Assembly: GCA_036940085.1 (NCBI GenBank)
Contig: JALLBK010000311.1
Coordinates: 1 to 20,829 of the forward strand
Length of the DNA: 20,829 bases
Direction: 5' to 3'
Origin: Discostella pseudostelligera
Lineage: Eukaryota > Bacillariophyta > Thalassiosirophyceae > Thalassiosirales > Thalassiosiraceae
Positions 1 through 10,100 of the stretch are shown here, piece by piece. The translations under genes and the position numbers were made by a program. Each line of letters opens with the position of its first letter. Within the stretch, counting starts at the first letter, position 1. The notes beneath the pieces are model-generated. The model was not told the DNA's origin and ran no database searches. It saw only the letters and a program-made list of their open reading frames with translations.

Positions 1-1
1 C

Positions 2-1187
2 ACTAAAGCACCCGAATGGCAATTCAAGCTCCATGCTATAATATGCGAATCTACACAATGGTCTGGCGTGGCTTGGTATCCAAATGCGTTTGCCATCACC
101 GACGTCAAGCACAATGTAGTACGACTGGAGTATCGCGCCGTGGCATGTTACAATGACAAGAAAGAATTCCTCTGCGCTCAGACGAACGGGAAGAATATAT
201 CGCACACTCGTTGGTGGCGTACACGGTCCACTGTGCTTGCTCATGAGTTTGGGTGAGTGCTGAAATGATCTTGTTTATGCGTCATTCTTCTGCGTGAATG
301 CCCTCATATCTATTGCCTTGCTGCCGACTAACCTTTCTACTACGCAAGCCATCTGTTTGGCCTATCTCACACATTTTCTGGTGGTTGCAGCGGTTCAGGT
401 GATGGCGTTGCTGATACACCGTACGAGAATACTTCCGATACTGACGGCTGTCCTGGTTTGCTCCCACACGACAAAGACCGTGATCTGATGAACGAAAGCA
501 CGAAAACAAATGTAAACAGTGGTGACGCAACAACCTGTGGTAGTGATGCCGACTTGTGCACCATGGGAGGCGCCAATACATGTGCCGCCTGCTGTATGGA
601 TTCTTCACCAACGGCATTAGATTGCGTAACTTACATGAATGGCATTTCTATCTCACAGGATGAGGTTGATAATGCTCCAAAGTGTTGTGTGGAGACGAAA
701 CCTGATGACACATGCCCGTCGCTGCCAGGTGTTGACCCCAAGAACAATGTGATGGCCTATGTGAGTGTATTGGTGTGTTTTGAATGAGTTGACTTTCAAC
801 ATTCATCATATTCATATCCTTTCGTATTGCTCGTTCTACACTTATTGCATAGATTCCGGATTTTTGCAGTTACGAGATGACGCCTGGCCAGATGGCGAGG
901 ATGATTGCTCAAGTCAAGCAGGAAAAGGATTACATCTACTGCAACTATGCCAATGTCCTCGATGTGGCCAAATGCGGAACCAATCCTCCCTGTGCAAGCA
1001 CAGCCACAAGTCCTAACTGTAAACAGGTACGCAGTGTTTGATGAATTGTTTCAATAACACAACATTCACTCATCTATTCTCGTCTTCTTGATAATGATAA
1101 TCGCAACAGCCAAAACCGCCAACATCACAGCCTTCCACTAAGAAACCAACCCGTAATCCAACATTTAAGCCAACGAAAACGAAATAG
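2..1187 (+). CDS. Pappalysin-type (M43-like) secreted zinc metallopeptidase, copy A, 5' partial
   Basis: The 5' end lies outside the window. Exons: 2-252, 349-760, 853-1026, 1110-1187 (stop 1185-1187), with GTGAGT/GTGAGT/GTACGC donors and AG acceptors. The zinc motif is split by the first intron and reads HEFGHLFGLSH when joined, the HExxHxxGxxH signature of metzincins. Then come GGCSGSGDGVADTP, DTCPSLPGVD and the Met-turn-like NNVMAY, a pattern typical of M43 pappalysins. These enzymes hydrolyse peptide bonds with a zinc-activated water. An insertion of about 80 residues with eight Cys lies between the two CP motifs (about 455-703). The last exon encodes a Pro/Thr/Lys tail of 25 residues. 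In the part visible here the frame is open throughout, so this copy looks functional. It is paired with an inverted paralogue at 1456-3420. From that paralogue I infer a secreted protein with a propeptide. Substrate unknown. Confidence 0.85.
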
Positions 1188-1346
1188 TAGGAGAATGGTA
1201 TAGTGGCATTGTCATGAGCCGACACAAAGTTGCCAATATCCTTGAGAATTGGGTCCATGATGGAGAAACCAAAAGGCTCGTTGTGAGGATGCTGATAAAA
1301 TCCAAGACGATTATGGATCATTAGGAGATTAGATTAAACGGAACAT

Positions 1347-1377
1347 TCATTGTGTTGAGAAAGAATTCACACAATGA
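1347..1377. other. Inverted repeat / potential 3'-end stem-loop
   Basis: TCATTGTGT (1347-1355) and ACACAATGA (1369-1377) are perfect reverse complements separated by 13 nt. The element lies between two convergent genes, about 80 nt past the stop codon of the minus-strand copy. It could fold in either transcript. Whether it acts in 3'-end formation or mRNA stability is inference. Its CATTGTG core recurs in another 3'-UTR hairpin at 6639-6664. Confidence 0.45.
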
Positions 1378-1383
1378 TTTATT
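1378..1383 (-). promoter_or_regulatory. Candidate polyadenylation signal AATAAA
   Basis: The plus strand reads TTTATT here, so the minus strand reads AATAAA, about 73 nt after the minus-strand stop codon at 1456-1458. Spacing and sequence suit a poly(A) signal for the right-hand metallopeptidase gene, but diatoms do not use AATAAA strictly. Confidence 0.35.
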
Positions 1384-1455
1384 ATTGTAATTCAATAGGA
1401 GTCATCTTTGAATCGTATTGATTATGCGTTGGCTGATGAAAATGCCATTCTACTC

Positions 1456-3420
1456 TCAGACCGGCTTTATCGTTGGCTTTGACGTTGTTGGCTTTGACGT
1501 TGTTGGCTTCGACGTTGGAGTTCGTGTTGGAGGTCGTGTTGGCGTTACCGGCTTTGGCGTGGTTGGCTTTGACGTTGTTGGCTTCGACGTTGGAGTTCGT
1601 GTTGGAGGTCGTGTTGGCGTTACCGGCTTTGGCGTGGTTGGTTTTGATGTTGGCGTTGGCTATCAAGAATAAGTTCGATGAGCGCAAAAGAATGAGGCAT
1701 TGGACCATACCATTTGGCGAGTGGCAATAGGAGTCACCAATTCAATCGCAAATCAACACACTCACCGGTTTACAGTTAGGACTTGTGGCCGTGCTTGCAC
1801 AGGGAGGGTTGGTTCCGCATTTGGCTACATCGATAACATTGGCATAGTTGCAGTAGATGTAATCCTTTTCCTGCTTGACTTGAGCAATCATCCTTGCCAT
1901 TTGGCCAGGCGTCGCCTCAAACCTACATTTATCAGGAATCTTCCGATGCAAGAGAAGATAAAGGAGTCAGGATGCAAGTCAACATTAAAGATATACAGAC
2001 TGGATCGCTCTTCAACTTACATATGACATCATGTTATTTTTGGGATCAACACCTGGCAGCGACGGGCATGTATCACCAGGTCTCGTCTCCACGCAACACT
2101 TTGGGAAGGTAACATCATCCTGGGAGATGGAGATTCCATCTTTGAACTGCACACAATCCAATGACGACGGCGACGAATCCTCGCAGCAAGCGGCACACGT
2201 GTTGGTGCCTCCCATGATGCAAACGCCGGCATCACTACCACAGGTTGTTGCGTCGCCAATGTTTACATTTGTCTTCGTGCTTTCGTTCATCAGATCGCGA
2301 TCTCTGTCGTATGGGAGCAAACCGGGACAGCCATCTTTGGTAGCATCATTCTCGTACGGTGTATCAGCAACACCATCACCGGAACCGCTGCAACCACCTG
2401 AATGCGTGTGAGATAGGCCAAACAGGTGACTATTAAAGGAGTGGGGTAAGTAAAGAAGCGAGAGCCGCTAATCATTCACGAGGACCATCACATGCTATGA
2501 AACACTCACCCAAACTCATGAGCAAGTGTAAGCGACCGGGTTTTCCACCATCGAGTATGCGATACATTCTTCCCGTTCGTCTGAGCGCAGAGGAATTATT
2601 TCTTTTCATTGTAACATGCTACGGCCCGATACTCCAATCGAACCACATTGTGCTTGACGTCGGTGACGGCGAATGCATTTGGAGACCAAGCTACACCACT
2701 CCATCTTGTAGATTCGCATATTATAGCATGGAGCTTGAATTGCCATTCGGGTGCTTTAGTGACAATACTGGTGTAGTCAGTGAGATTGCCACAGTCATTG
2801 GCGAAGATGTAGTTGTTGTGATAAATGGTTTGATTGTGTACGAACGATGCCCACTGAACTGATTGCTTTGACACCTTGTCGTAGATATTGTAGAGCTCAT
2901 TTGTCTTTTCGGTCATGAAAGCAAGTTGCTTGGCCGTGGCCGATGGACGGATGACATTCAGGGTTGCATTCGATTTGGGAATGTACTGACCAGTCAATAC
3001 ATGGTAGACAATAGGCAGGCTGACGAGAGAGTACGTTGGATTGAATAATTGCAGGTTGCGGCTCCACAGTTCTGCCTCATCAACAGCGACATCTCCCTCG
3101 TTCTCGTTGCTTGCGATGGCGTCCTCGCCCATGACCATGGCCATTCTATCATTCTTCTTTCTTGCAGCGACGCCCTTGACGACGGCGGAAAGATCCAGTT
3201 TCGACAAGTCGTCACCAATTTTCCCAAATATCTTGATCATGTTCGCATCGGCGCGAGCATTATCGGCTTCGGTTGGTTCCGGGCTACCACAATCATTATG
3301 AAATGGATCTTTCTTGCCGAGTAGACGAAGATGAAGATGGCTCTCTCCGTCAGCATCAGCATGTACAACTGCCGCGCTGATGCATAGGAGAAGTTGGTAG
3401 CGGATGATGTTGATCAGCAT
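1456..3420 (-). pseudogene. Pappalysin-type (M43-like) metallopeptidase, copy B, interrupted by an in-frame TAA
   Basis: Exons on the minus strand: 3420-2510, 2429-2021, 1939-1766, 1659-1456; apart from one codon they join in frame (565 residues). Residues 1-22 form a signal peptide. A CGSPEP motif around Cys44 resembles the Cys-switch of M43 propeptides. The zinc site (HEFG/HLFGLSH), GDGVADTP, DTCPSLPGVD and NNMMSY are all present, as are the eight-Cys insertion and a 67-residue Pro/Thr tail. The break is TAA at 2596-2598 (minus), where copy A has GAA in the same context (after Asn-Asp/Glu-Lys-Lys). It truncates the product to 274 residues, before the zinc ligands. Downstream exons, splice sites and frame remain intact, so the lesion is recent, or is an allele or assembly error. 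Its introns differ clearly from those of copy A although the exons are alike. The 5' end faces the membrane-protein gene at 4002. Confidence 0.75.
1488..1637 (-). repeat. 75-bp tandem duplication coding Pro/Thr tail
   Basis: Two identical 75-bp units (1488-1562 and 1563-1637) lie in the last exon of copy B. As 75 is a multiple of three, the duplication adds 25 residues and keeps frame. Read in the spliced minus-strand frame they give Pro-Thr/Lys/Arg-rich sequence. A further partial unit precedes them near 1473. Copy A has a much shorter tail (25 residues). Confidence 0.9.
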
Positions 3421-4001
3421 CGTTATGTAATGCCATCAACCTACCAGCTTTGGGCGTTGGGAATGATGTGTCACAAGCCTCCGTCGTCGTAAATAATCTG
3501 CCACTACGATAGATCTGCCTCGGGCGGCCATTTTTCCATTGCCATTGATGGATGGTTGATGCATGTACGTTGTTCACCTCTAAAGTACGAATCTTGATCT
3601 TGTACTTCGTTGTCGGCTCGCTGCTCGCTGTGTTGTTGTCGTGTTGGCAGCGGCGCGGAGCGAGAGGTATCGTAGGCAGCCCGTATCGTATGAGATCAAT
3701 AATATGTTGCTAGAAGAGAGAGGCTTGGTGGTGGGCGGGAAGAAAGCCGCCGCGCGAGAGGAGAATTATCTGACGACTCGACTCGAAGTTATTGGAGTGG
3801 CGGACAGACGTTAATTTTGAAAGCGAGAAAATGGGCAGGCTGGCGTGCAGCGTATTGAACTCTACGTATCCCATGAGAAGGCCGGGCCGGCTGGTGGCGA
3901 AGACGAGAAACCAGTGGGAGGCATGGGGGAATTAGTACATTGTGCTCGCCTATGAAATGCACCCACAACAACAAGAGCAGTGAGGGCAGAAGCCACAGAC
4001 G
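3421..4001. promoter_or_regulatory. Divergent upstream region of copy B and the membrane-protein gene
   Basis: About 580 bp between two divergent starts. I see no protein-coding gene. It includes one GGCGGGAA box (3734-3741), the reverse complement of the E2F-like TTCCCGCC that recurs in other upstream regions here. It should carry both promoters and 5' UTRs; no clear TATA box was recognised. Confidence 0.4.
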
Positions 4002-6607
4002 ATGACGGCCGAGAGAGAGGAGTTGAAACTTGAAACGGAATTGGAGCAGGCAGTAGCAGAAGCCAATATCAGCCAATTATTGATAGATATCCCCAACAGA
4101 ACAGCACGGGCATTGAATGATACGAGAAGAATATTAATATATTGCCAACTGTTCAGCGACATAATGATGATCAGATTGAGGCGGCAGATGCGGCGGCCGC
4201 GCCGACGCTGCAGCCAACTCCAACAAATTCCTTTAACAATAGCAGCCGGCATCTTCTTACTTTGCTTGCATCTGATTCCACTTCCAGTGCGACGTGGCGC
4301 TACTACTCATAGCGAACCCCTCCCATGGCCATGTCTGTTCGCATCGGCTTCATCAATCACGCATCGAGTTGCCTCGTCTATCTCCCAGTCATCGTCGTCG
4401 TCGTCGTCGTTTTTGGCTGAATCGACATTATCATCATCATCTCGTGAGCTTATATCAACACGTGAACTTCAGAACAACAATAATGCCAACGCTGCGAAAT
4501 CCGATGATTCTATCGATTACTCATGGATGGAGGGTGTGAACTTCAATGAAGTTTCAATTATGCCCGTCAGTTGCGTCAATTAGTGAGTATTACATGCATG
4601 TTTTCATTGCCGAGGGAGCATACGTGGGAAGTGAAGAGGGTCGACTCCCAATGAAATCTTCCTCTTCCCCTTGCATTTCTTCGAAGAAAATTATTGCTTC
4701 ATCCAGTATTTGATTTCGTCTCTAAACTCGATGTGTTCAATCTCCTCGCTCTCCGCCTCTTTTTGCATATCGTCCACCACACCACAAACCCCTACAGCCA
4801 CAATGGGCACATGATCAAATTCCAATACTTCGAAAAGACATCCTCGCTTAATTGTCATTTCAAGAATTTGGGGACTTTCGTCGTTTCGATTGCACACTAC
4901 ATGCGCGCTTACTTCAATTATCAGGCATTAACTTACGGTAATGACTTTATGTTGCCAGGAGATGTTGGATTCTTGAATGTAAGCAACTTCCTTTGTTATC
5001 TTCTTCCTTCTTGTGCTGCTGCTTCCTTGACATATCTCTCATTCTCTCTTTGTTTCTCTTCCCTCCCATTCGCCATTTTCTCTTCAGTGCGTCATGCTCA
5101 AGGAAACTGCCAAGAGCGAAAATCCACTCTACGCCAAAATCGGATGTCAACATCGCGGAACCTATACGTCGACGAAGCTTCAACTTATCGTATACACCGA
5201 CAAACAGTGCTCGAAAGTCTATGGTGGCGAGAACAATGAGCTCAATAGTGATGGGTATGATTTGAATGGATACTTTTTGAGTAACAAGGTGAGTGAGAAG
5301 TAGTGTATGTGACATGAGTGTGTGGGTGGAGATCGAGATGATCTGCGCATCCAAGAGAGACGGTATTCTGCATGAATGATTTGTTTCTAATTGATTGACG
5401 TCCATTATCAACACATCATGCGAATGCAGGTCTCCTTCCGCCCTCCATTCTACAGCTGCCAAAGTTGCCTTCCCGAGGAGATCTCCAATTCCTTCTCGAA
5501 GCGATATTCCGCTTGGTATGACGATGACTACATTAGCACAACTGGCCAGAAGAGAGTGTACAGCAACAATAATAACAACAACAATGAGGAAAATGATGCC
5601 GAGGGGGGTGGCGGAGACGATGCAACTCAACAAGGCGATGATGACAATGCCAACAACTACTACAATACGAATGATGATACGTACAATTACGCCTCGGCGG
5701 TAAATGATGATGCAAGTAGTAGCAATAACGATGATGCCGCCGCCACCGACGATGCAGCTGCGGATGATGCCAATGCCAATGCAAACAACCACTATGTGAA
5801 CACTGATGACGCTGTTTATTACAACTACAAGGCTCATGATGATGACTTTTACGCCCTGTCTGACGATCAAAGGAAGAAGAGGGGCTTGAGGAAGTTGAGT
5901 GATGAGGTGACGACTCAATTGGATGCTAGTCACTCATTAACCGCGAAGGAGACTCTAGAGGTGAGAATTGAATGAATGAATGAATAGGTGGTGCACTTTC
6001 ATATCGCTCTTTCATACATCACAGATACTAATAGATTTTGCATTTGCCTATCCCGATGCAGGAATACGAGTCTGACTTTCAACAGGAAATGGCCCTCATC
6101 CATCGTCAGCTCGAGGATAATAGCAGCAGCGAAAACAGCGGCTCGTCTGTACTGTACTGGAACATGTGCCAACGCGTGTACAAGTACGGAATGTGGTGCA
6201 ATGACGCATGTCAGGCCCTCGATACCTTCCGCGTCGATGAGTGGAGTCGTTCCGACGTCTTCCTGTTAGTTATCATGTGCGTCTTCATGAGTGCCATGAT
6301 GTTGCTGGCCTTTGCAAAGCGGGTAAAAGCATACGAACGTGCAGCAATGTGGGGAGATGAACCCGGTGCGCCAAGTCCTGGATTACCACCCTGTGCCATG
6401 CTCATGCTATTCGGAATTGTCTTCATGGTCATTGTGGTGTTGGCGGCTTTGAAGTTCGTCAATGAAACGTTGGTGTTTTCAGTAGTGTCCTGTGTGCTGC
6501 TTTTCCTTTACATGTTGAAGTTGACATTGTTTGAAAGCCGAAAGCAAGTGTTTGTCCCAGCACGAAGCACCGTAAGAAGTCGTTCCTTGAAGGAGCCATT
6601 TTACTAG
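4002..6607 (+). CDS. Predicted multi-pass membrane protein with Cys-bearing ectodomain and Asp/Asn-rich region; function unknown
   Basis: Five exons: 4002-4582, 4798-4978, 5088-5288, 5430-5960, 6062-6607; 679 residues, all junctions in phase. There is an N-terminal hydrophobic segment at about residues 78-95. If translation begins at Met55/56 (4164/4167) that segment would be a signal peptide or anchor with an Arg-rich n-region, so the start is uncertain. Residues 160-350 form a folded-looking domain with scattered Cys (PVSCVNY, SLNCHF, FLNCVML, KIGC, KQCSK, YSCQSC). Residues 366-462 are low complexity (Asn, Asp, Ala, Tyr), then a basic KKRGLRKL. A second Cys group (NMCQRVY, MWCNDAC) precedes three membrane spans at about 563-582, 608-629 and 634-653, with a basic C-terminal tail. 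I do not recognise a characterised family. The layout suggests a surface or endomembrane protein. Exon 2 could start elsewhere, but only 4798 keeps phase. Confidence 0.75.
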
Positions 6608-6638
6608 AGAGAGAGGAAAGATATCGGGACAAAATACC

Positions 6639-6664
6639 CATTGTGCTTGCTTTCCTGCACAATG
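6639..6664 (+). other. 3'-UTR inverted repeat / potential stem-loop
   Basis: CATTGTGC (6639-6646) and GCACAATG (6657-6664) are perfect reverse complements with a 10-nt loop, 32 nt past the stop codon at 6605-6607. The stem core CATTGTG is shared with the hairpin at 1347-1377. A role in 3' processing or stability is inference. Confidence 0.45.
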
Positions 6665-6966
6665 TTTGCTGGAGGCTAATCATCAATATAAATATGTGTC
6701 CATGCTTGGGAAAAGGGCGCACGAGGGGATTGAGATTGTACAATGTTCAAGTGGTGCTCAGATCCATCAACTACTGTATTCATTAAATAGTTATTTTTTT
6801 GTGTTGGATTTCTACCAGTGCAATACGGTGCATCTTATTCAATAGGTATATTCGGACCAACAATATCAAGGTTGAGGAGGAAGGATAGGATAGAGGACGA
6901 TGAGATGGAAGATGTGAAAGCAAAGGAAGCTGGCTGGGGCGGGCGGGAGTATCTACTGATGGAGGC

Positions 6967-6989
6967 GATGACGTCAGCAGATGACGTCT
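6967..6989. promoter_or_regulatory. Paired CRE-like bZIP sites upstream of SBNO
   Basis: A perfect CRE palindrome TGACGTCA (6969-6976) is followed by TGACGTCT (6982-6989). The 9-mer GATGACGTC is directly repeated with a 13-bp period (6967 and 6980). The pair is 160-180 bp upstream of the SBNO start codon. TGACGT-type elements bind bZIP factors, and in diatoms such sites are known as CO2/cAMP-response elements in carbonic anhydrase promoters. Function here is inferred. Confidence 0.45.
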
Positions 6990-7146
6990 TTCCGTCGTGA
7001 GTTACGTATCGCCGAAGTATCGCCTACCTGGCAACCCAGAAAAAAAATGGCACGGGCTAGCCATGACGCGAAATGTTGGTTGACCCAACCAAAACATCCT
7101 AGAACCATTCCAACGAGGTCACTTTTTGATTTCAAACACCCCAACC

Positions 7147-10100
7147 ATGGCCATCGGCGGCGACGGCATGGATCTCCTCTCCCGGGTATGGGAGCGTGCG
7201 CCTCCATCACCTCATAACACCAAGGATACGGCCATTCTCATTGATTCCGACAGCGATGATGACGATGATACCGCCGCCGCGGTCGTCGTTGCGCCTCCGG
7301 CTCCGACTACCGACGCCAATGACGCCGAGGGGTCAAAGAAGCCAGCTGCTTCGAACGACAGTAGCAGTAGCACCACTACCCAGTTCGTAGCGTCCAATGG
7401 GACCGAGCCTGTGATGACCTCCAAGTCTACCCCCAGTTTGCATTTGGCGTCCCAAACAATGACGCCATTTACTGACGCCAATACTGGAGTTGCAGTCTCG
7501 TCGTTCGCTGCGGTTGCTGCTCCTGCTGATTCTGCTTCGAAAGCGCCTGTCGCAGATCTACAGTCCAAATTTGAATCTGCAACTACAAGTGGTACGGCTA
7601 CTATAAGCAGTGTAGTGGCTGCTGCTGCTGCTTCAACGAGCAAGAAATCTCCATGGGATATGGACGATAGCGAATCTGACGATGATGATGAAGATCCATT
7701 CGACGACATTATCATGGCGGGCTATCCGGGTTCGGGTGATAAGAATTTCAAATCTTCCTCCTCCAGTGGGCCGAAAGTAGTGGTGGCACCCGCGACTGCT
7801 ACTACTGCTATTGCATCCAAGGTCAAGGACGAGAGAAGTACTAGTATGAATGCGCGAAAAGTTTCATTGTCGCCTACAAATACAGCTACATCATCGTCAT
7901 CACATAGTCTCACTGCTACACCCGTGCTGGCCGAGAGCATTCCACCTGCGAAGAGTAACAAAGATGAAGCTGATGGTGACGACGACGACGAGGAGTACGA
8001 TGATGATCCGCTCGATTCCAACTACAGTTATGCTGCATATTTGGCGAACCAACAGGCTGCAAAAGCTTCTACTTCCGCCAACAAAGCGTTCCGATGCAAT
8101 CATTGCCCTGAACAGTTCAATACTCGATACGAAGCGAGGCAGCATGCAAAAACATGCAAGCAAAGGTTGGAGTTGGAGCAATTGATGCATAAGATGGTTC
8201 CAGAGGGAGGAGGAGAGAATGCTACATCGAGCACTGGGGCAACGAAGCAGGACGATGCGGTGGATCATGAAAAAGATGGTGAGGGTGTCGATGAAGTGGC
8301 TGAGGAGGCGGATGAGATTACCTACACGAGGTATAGTCCAGCCAAAGTGAAGTTTGGGAAGGAGCATCCAGGTAAGAGATCATTCATTGTATTGCACGTG
8401 CTAAATCTCTTGATTGTACATACTGCATATTCTGACAAACATGCTACCTACCAACTCAAACAGATCCTGTCGTCGAGAACTCGACTCTCAGTGCGGTGGC
8501 GCCTCCCGACATCACATATAACCTTGCCATGCCAGCATCTATATTATCCGAGGGCTTGCTATCGAACTTGCAATTGGAAGCGATTGTATATGGGTGCCAA
8601 CGGCACTTGGAAGATTTGCCTACCAAACCAGCAGAGGACATCAAGGTTGAGCTGAAGCCTCTTCGGGCTGGTTTCTTACTTGGAGACGGAGCCGGGATGG
8701 GCAAGGGTCGCACTCTTGCTGGTTTCGTTGTCGAGAACATTGCAAGAGGTCGGAAACGACATATTTGGATATCGGTTAGTTCGGACTTGTACGATGGTGA
8801 GCGAGCAGAACTTGTGTCGTGCATTTGATGATGATGTTGTGATCGATACCATACTTGCGCCAATCTCAAACTTTCCTCTAGATGCCAAGCGTGATCTTAG
8901 CGATTTAGGACTAAAGACCTATGCGGAGGAAAACTGCTTCCTCCTAGGCAAGTTACCATATGAAAATCTCTCCAAAAAGTACCCAGAGGGTGTCATGTTT
9001 GCCACATACCAAACTCTCATCGGTAAAAATAAGGGAGAGAAGACGCGATTAGATCAATTGATTCAATGGTGTGGTGAGGATTTTGATGGGTTGATCATGT
9101 AAGTATAACGATAATGGTGATCAGCTGTTTATGCTCTTATGCACGCCGTCTCTGAAGAACATCATGTGGCTTTTCTCTAGGTTTGACGAGTGCCACAAGG
9201 CGAAGACCATCGAGTAAGTTTCATCGTCGTTCGATACCTTGTACTCGTCGATCGATCATACCCCAACGCAACCATCTTCGCTCACATTTCATTAGATTGG
9301 ACGACAACGGCGAGCCCAAAAAGAAGGGTGCTTCCTCTCAGACAGCCATCAAGGTAGTAGAACTTCAACAGGCGCTTCCCCGTGCACGTATCGTATACTG
9401 TTCAGCCACCGCGGTGTCGCATCCAATGAACCTTGGCTTTATGTCGAGACTTGGTTTGTGGGGCTATGGAACGGAGCATCCTATGGGTAAGTCGATAGTG
9501 CCCACCTAGATTCTGAACGTTTACTCTTCCATTGCTGCTAGACAAGCACTGATTTCCTTTCTTTATGGTGCAAAGGATTCAATCAATTCCTTGACGGACT
9601 CCAACGTCTGGGTACTGGGTCGATGGAACTTCACGCCATGTACCTCAAATCCATAGGTGCTCTCTGTGCGCGCACTCTTTCATACGAGTCATGTGAATTC
9701 GAGCTAGTCGACGGAGTGTCGGACGATAAAATCCGCCCGATGTATAACCAGGCCGTAGCAATATGGACCGACTTGCTTGCTCAGCTTGCCGATCGATGCA
9801 AGATACTACAGGCGCAGGATAAAATGGACAAAAAGATTTCAAGGTGGATGTCCGATATGGGTGAGGGTTGCGAGCTAAGCGAGGCGATGCAGGAACATCT
9901 CGACTTGCACCGTGATTCGGACTCGGACAGCGATGACGATGAAGTTGATGTGAAGATTGCTGCAGAAGCGAAGCTTCGTCGCAGTTATCGGGATAGGCAA
10001 GCAAGGTTTCTACAAGGTGCGTGTTCAAACGCAATCGATTGACATTAGATTTGTTCTATTCAATGTTTGTTCAATCTGTGTATTGCTTCTTCAGCTTTGT

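Larger units (their letters stand above)
1188..1455. other. Intergenic region between convergent metallopeptidase genes
   Basis: No convincing gene. It holds the 3' ends of both metallopeptidase copies, a 9-bp perfect inverted repeat (1347-1377) and a minus-strand AATAAA. The short frames seen here have no family resemblance and no splice context. Confidence 0.6.
2..2760. repeat. Inverted gene duplication (tail-to-tail arms 2-1187 and 1456-2760)
   Basis: The two metallopeptidase genes are inverted copies with the same exon number, intron phases and exon lengths (exon 3 is 174 bp in both; exon 2 is 412 versus 409 bp). Several exonic blocks of 40-60 nt are identical, for example the stretch coding RMIAQVKQEKDYIYCNYAN. 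Introns and tails are largely unlike. The left arm is cut by the window start, so the full arm length is unknown. Confidence 0.85.
6608..7146. other. 3' region of membrane-protein gene and SBNO upstream region
   Basis: No gene seen. It contains a hairpin just after the upstream stop, a GGCGGGAG box (6942-6949), paired CRE-like sites (6969-6989) and an oligo-A run at 7040-7047. Confidence 0.5.

Noticed and set aside
1382..1708. Asn/Ala-rich minus-strand frame over the copy B tail
   Set aside because: The spliced gene enters this exon in another frame, giving Pro/Thr repeats that match the tail style of copy A; the Asn/Ala frame is a shadow.
2560..2620. Splicing-out of the TAA in copy B by a cryptic intron ending at CTCTGCGCTCAG
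   Set aside because: The only upstream GT would make a 35-nt intron with a poor donor and would shift the frame.
4947..5933. Long minus-strand open frame (328 codons) antisense to the membrane-protein gene
   Set aside because: Its Ile/Val runs are the reverse complement of the Asp/Asn codon runs in the real exons, and it crosses well-supported introns.
5961..5987. AATG tetranucleotide run after exon 4 of the membrane-protein gene
   Set aside because: A short simple repeat inside an intron, too short to carry meaning on its own.
7212..8021. Ser-rich minus-strand frames antisense to SBNO exon 1
   Set aside because: They mirror the Asp/Thr/Ala-rich coding strand, which is supported by continuity with the SBNO domains.
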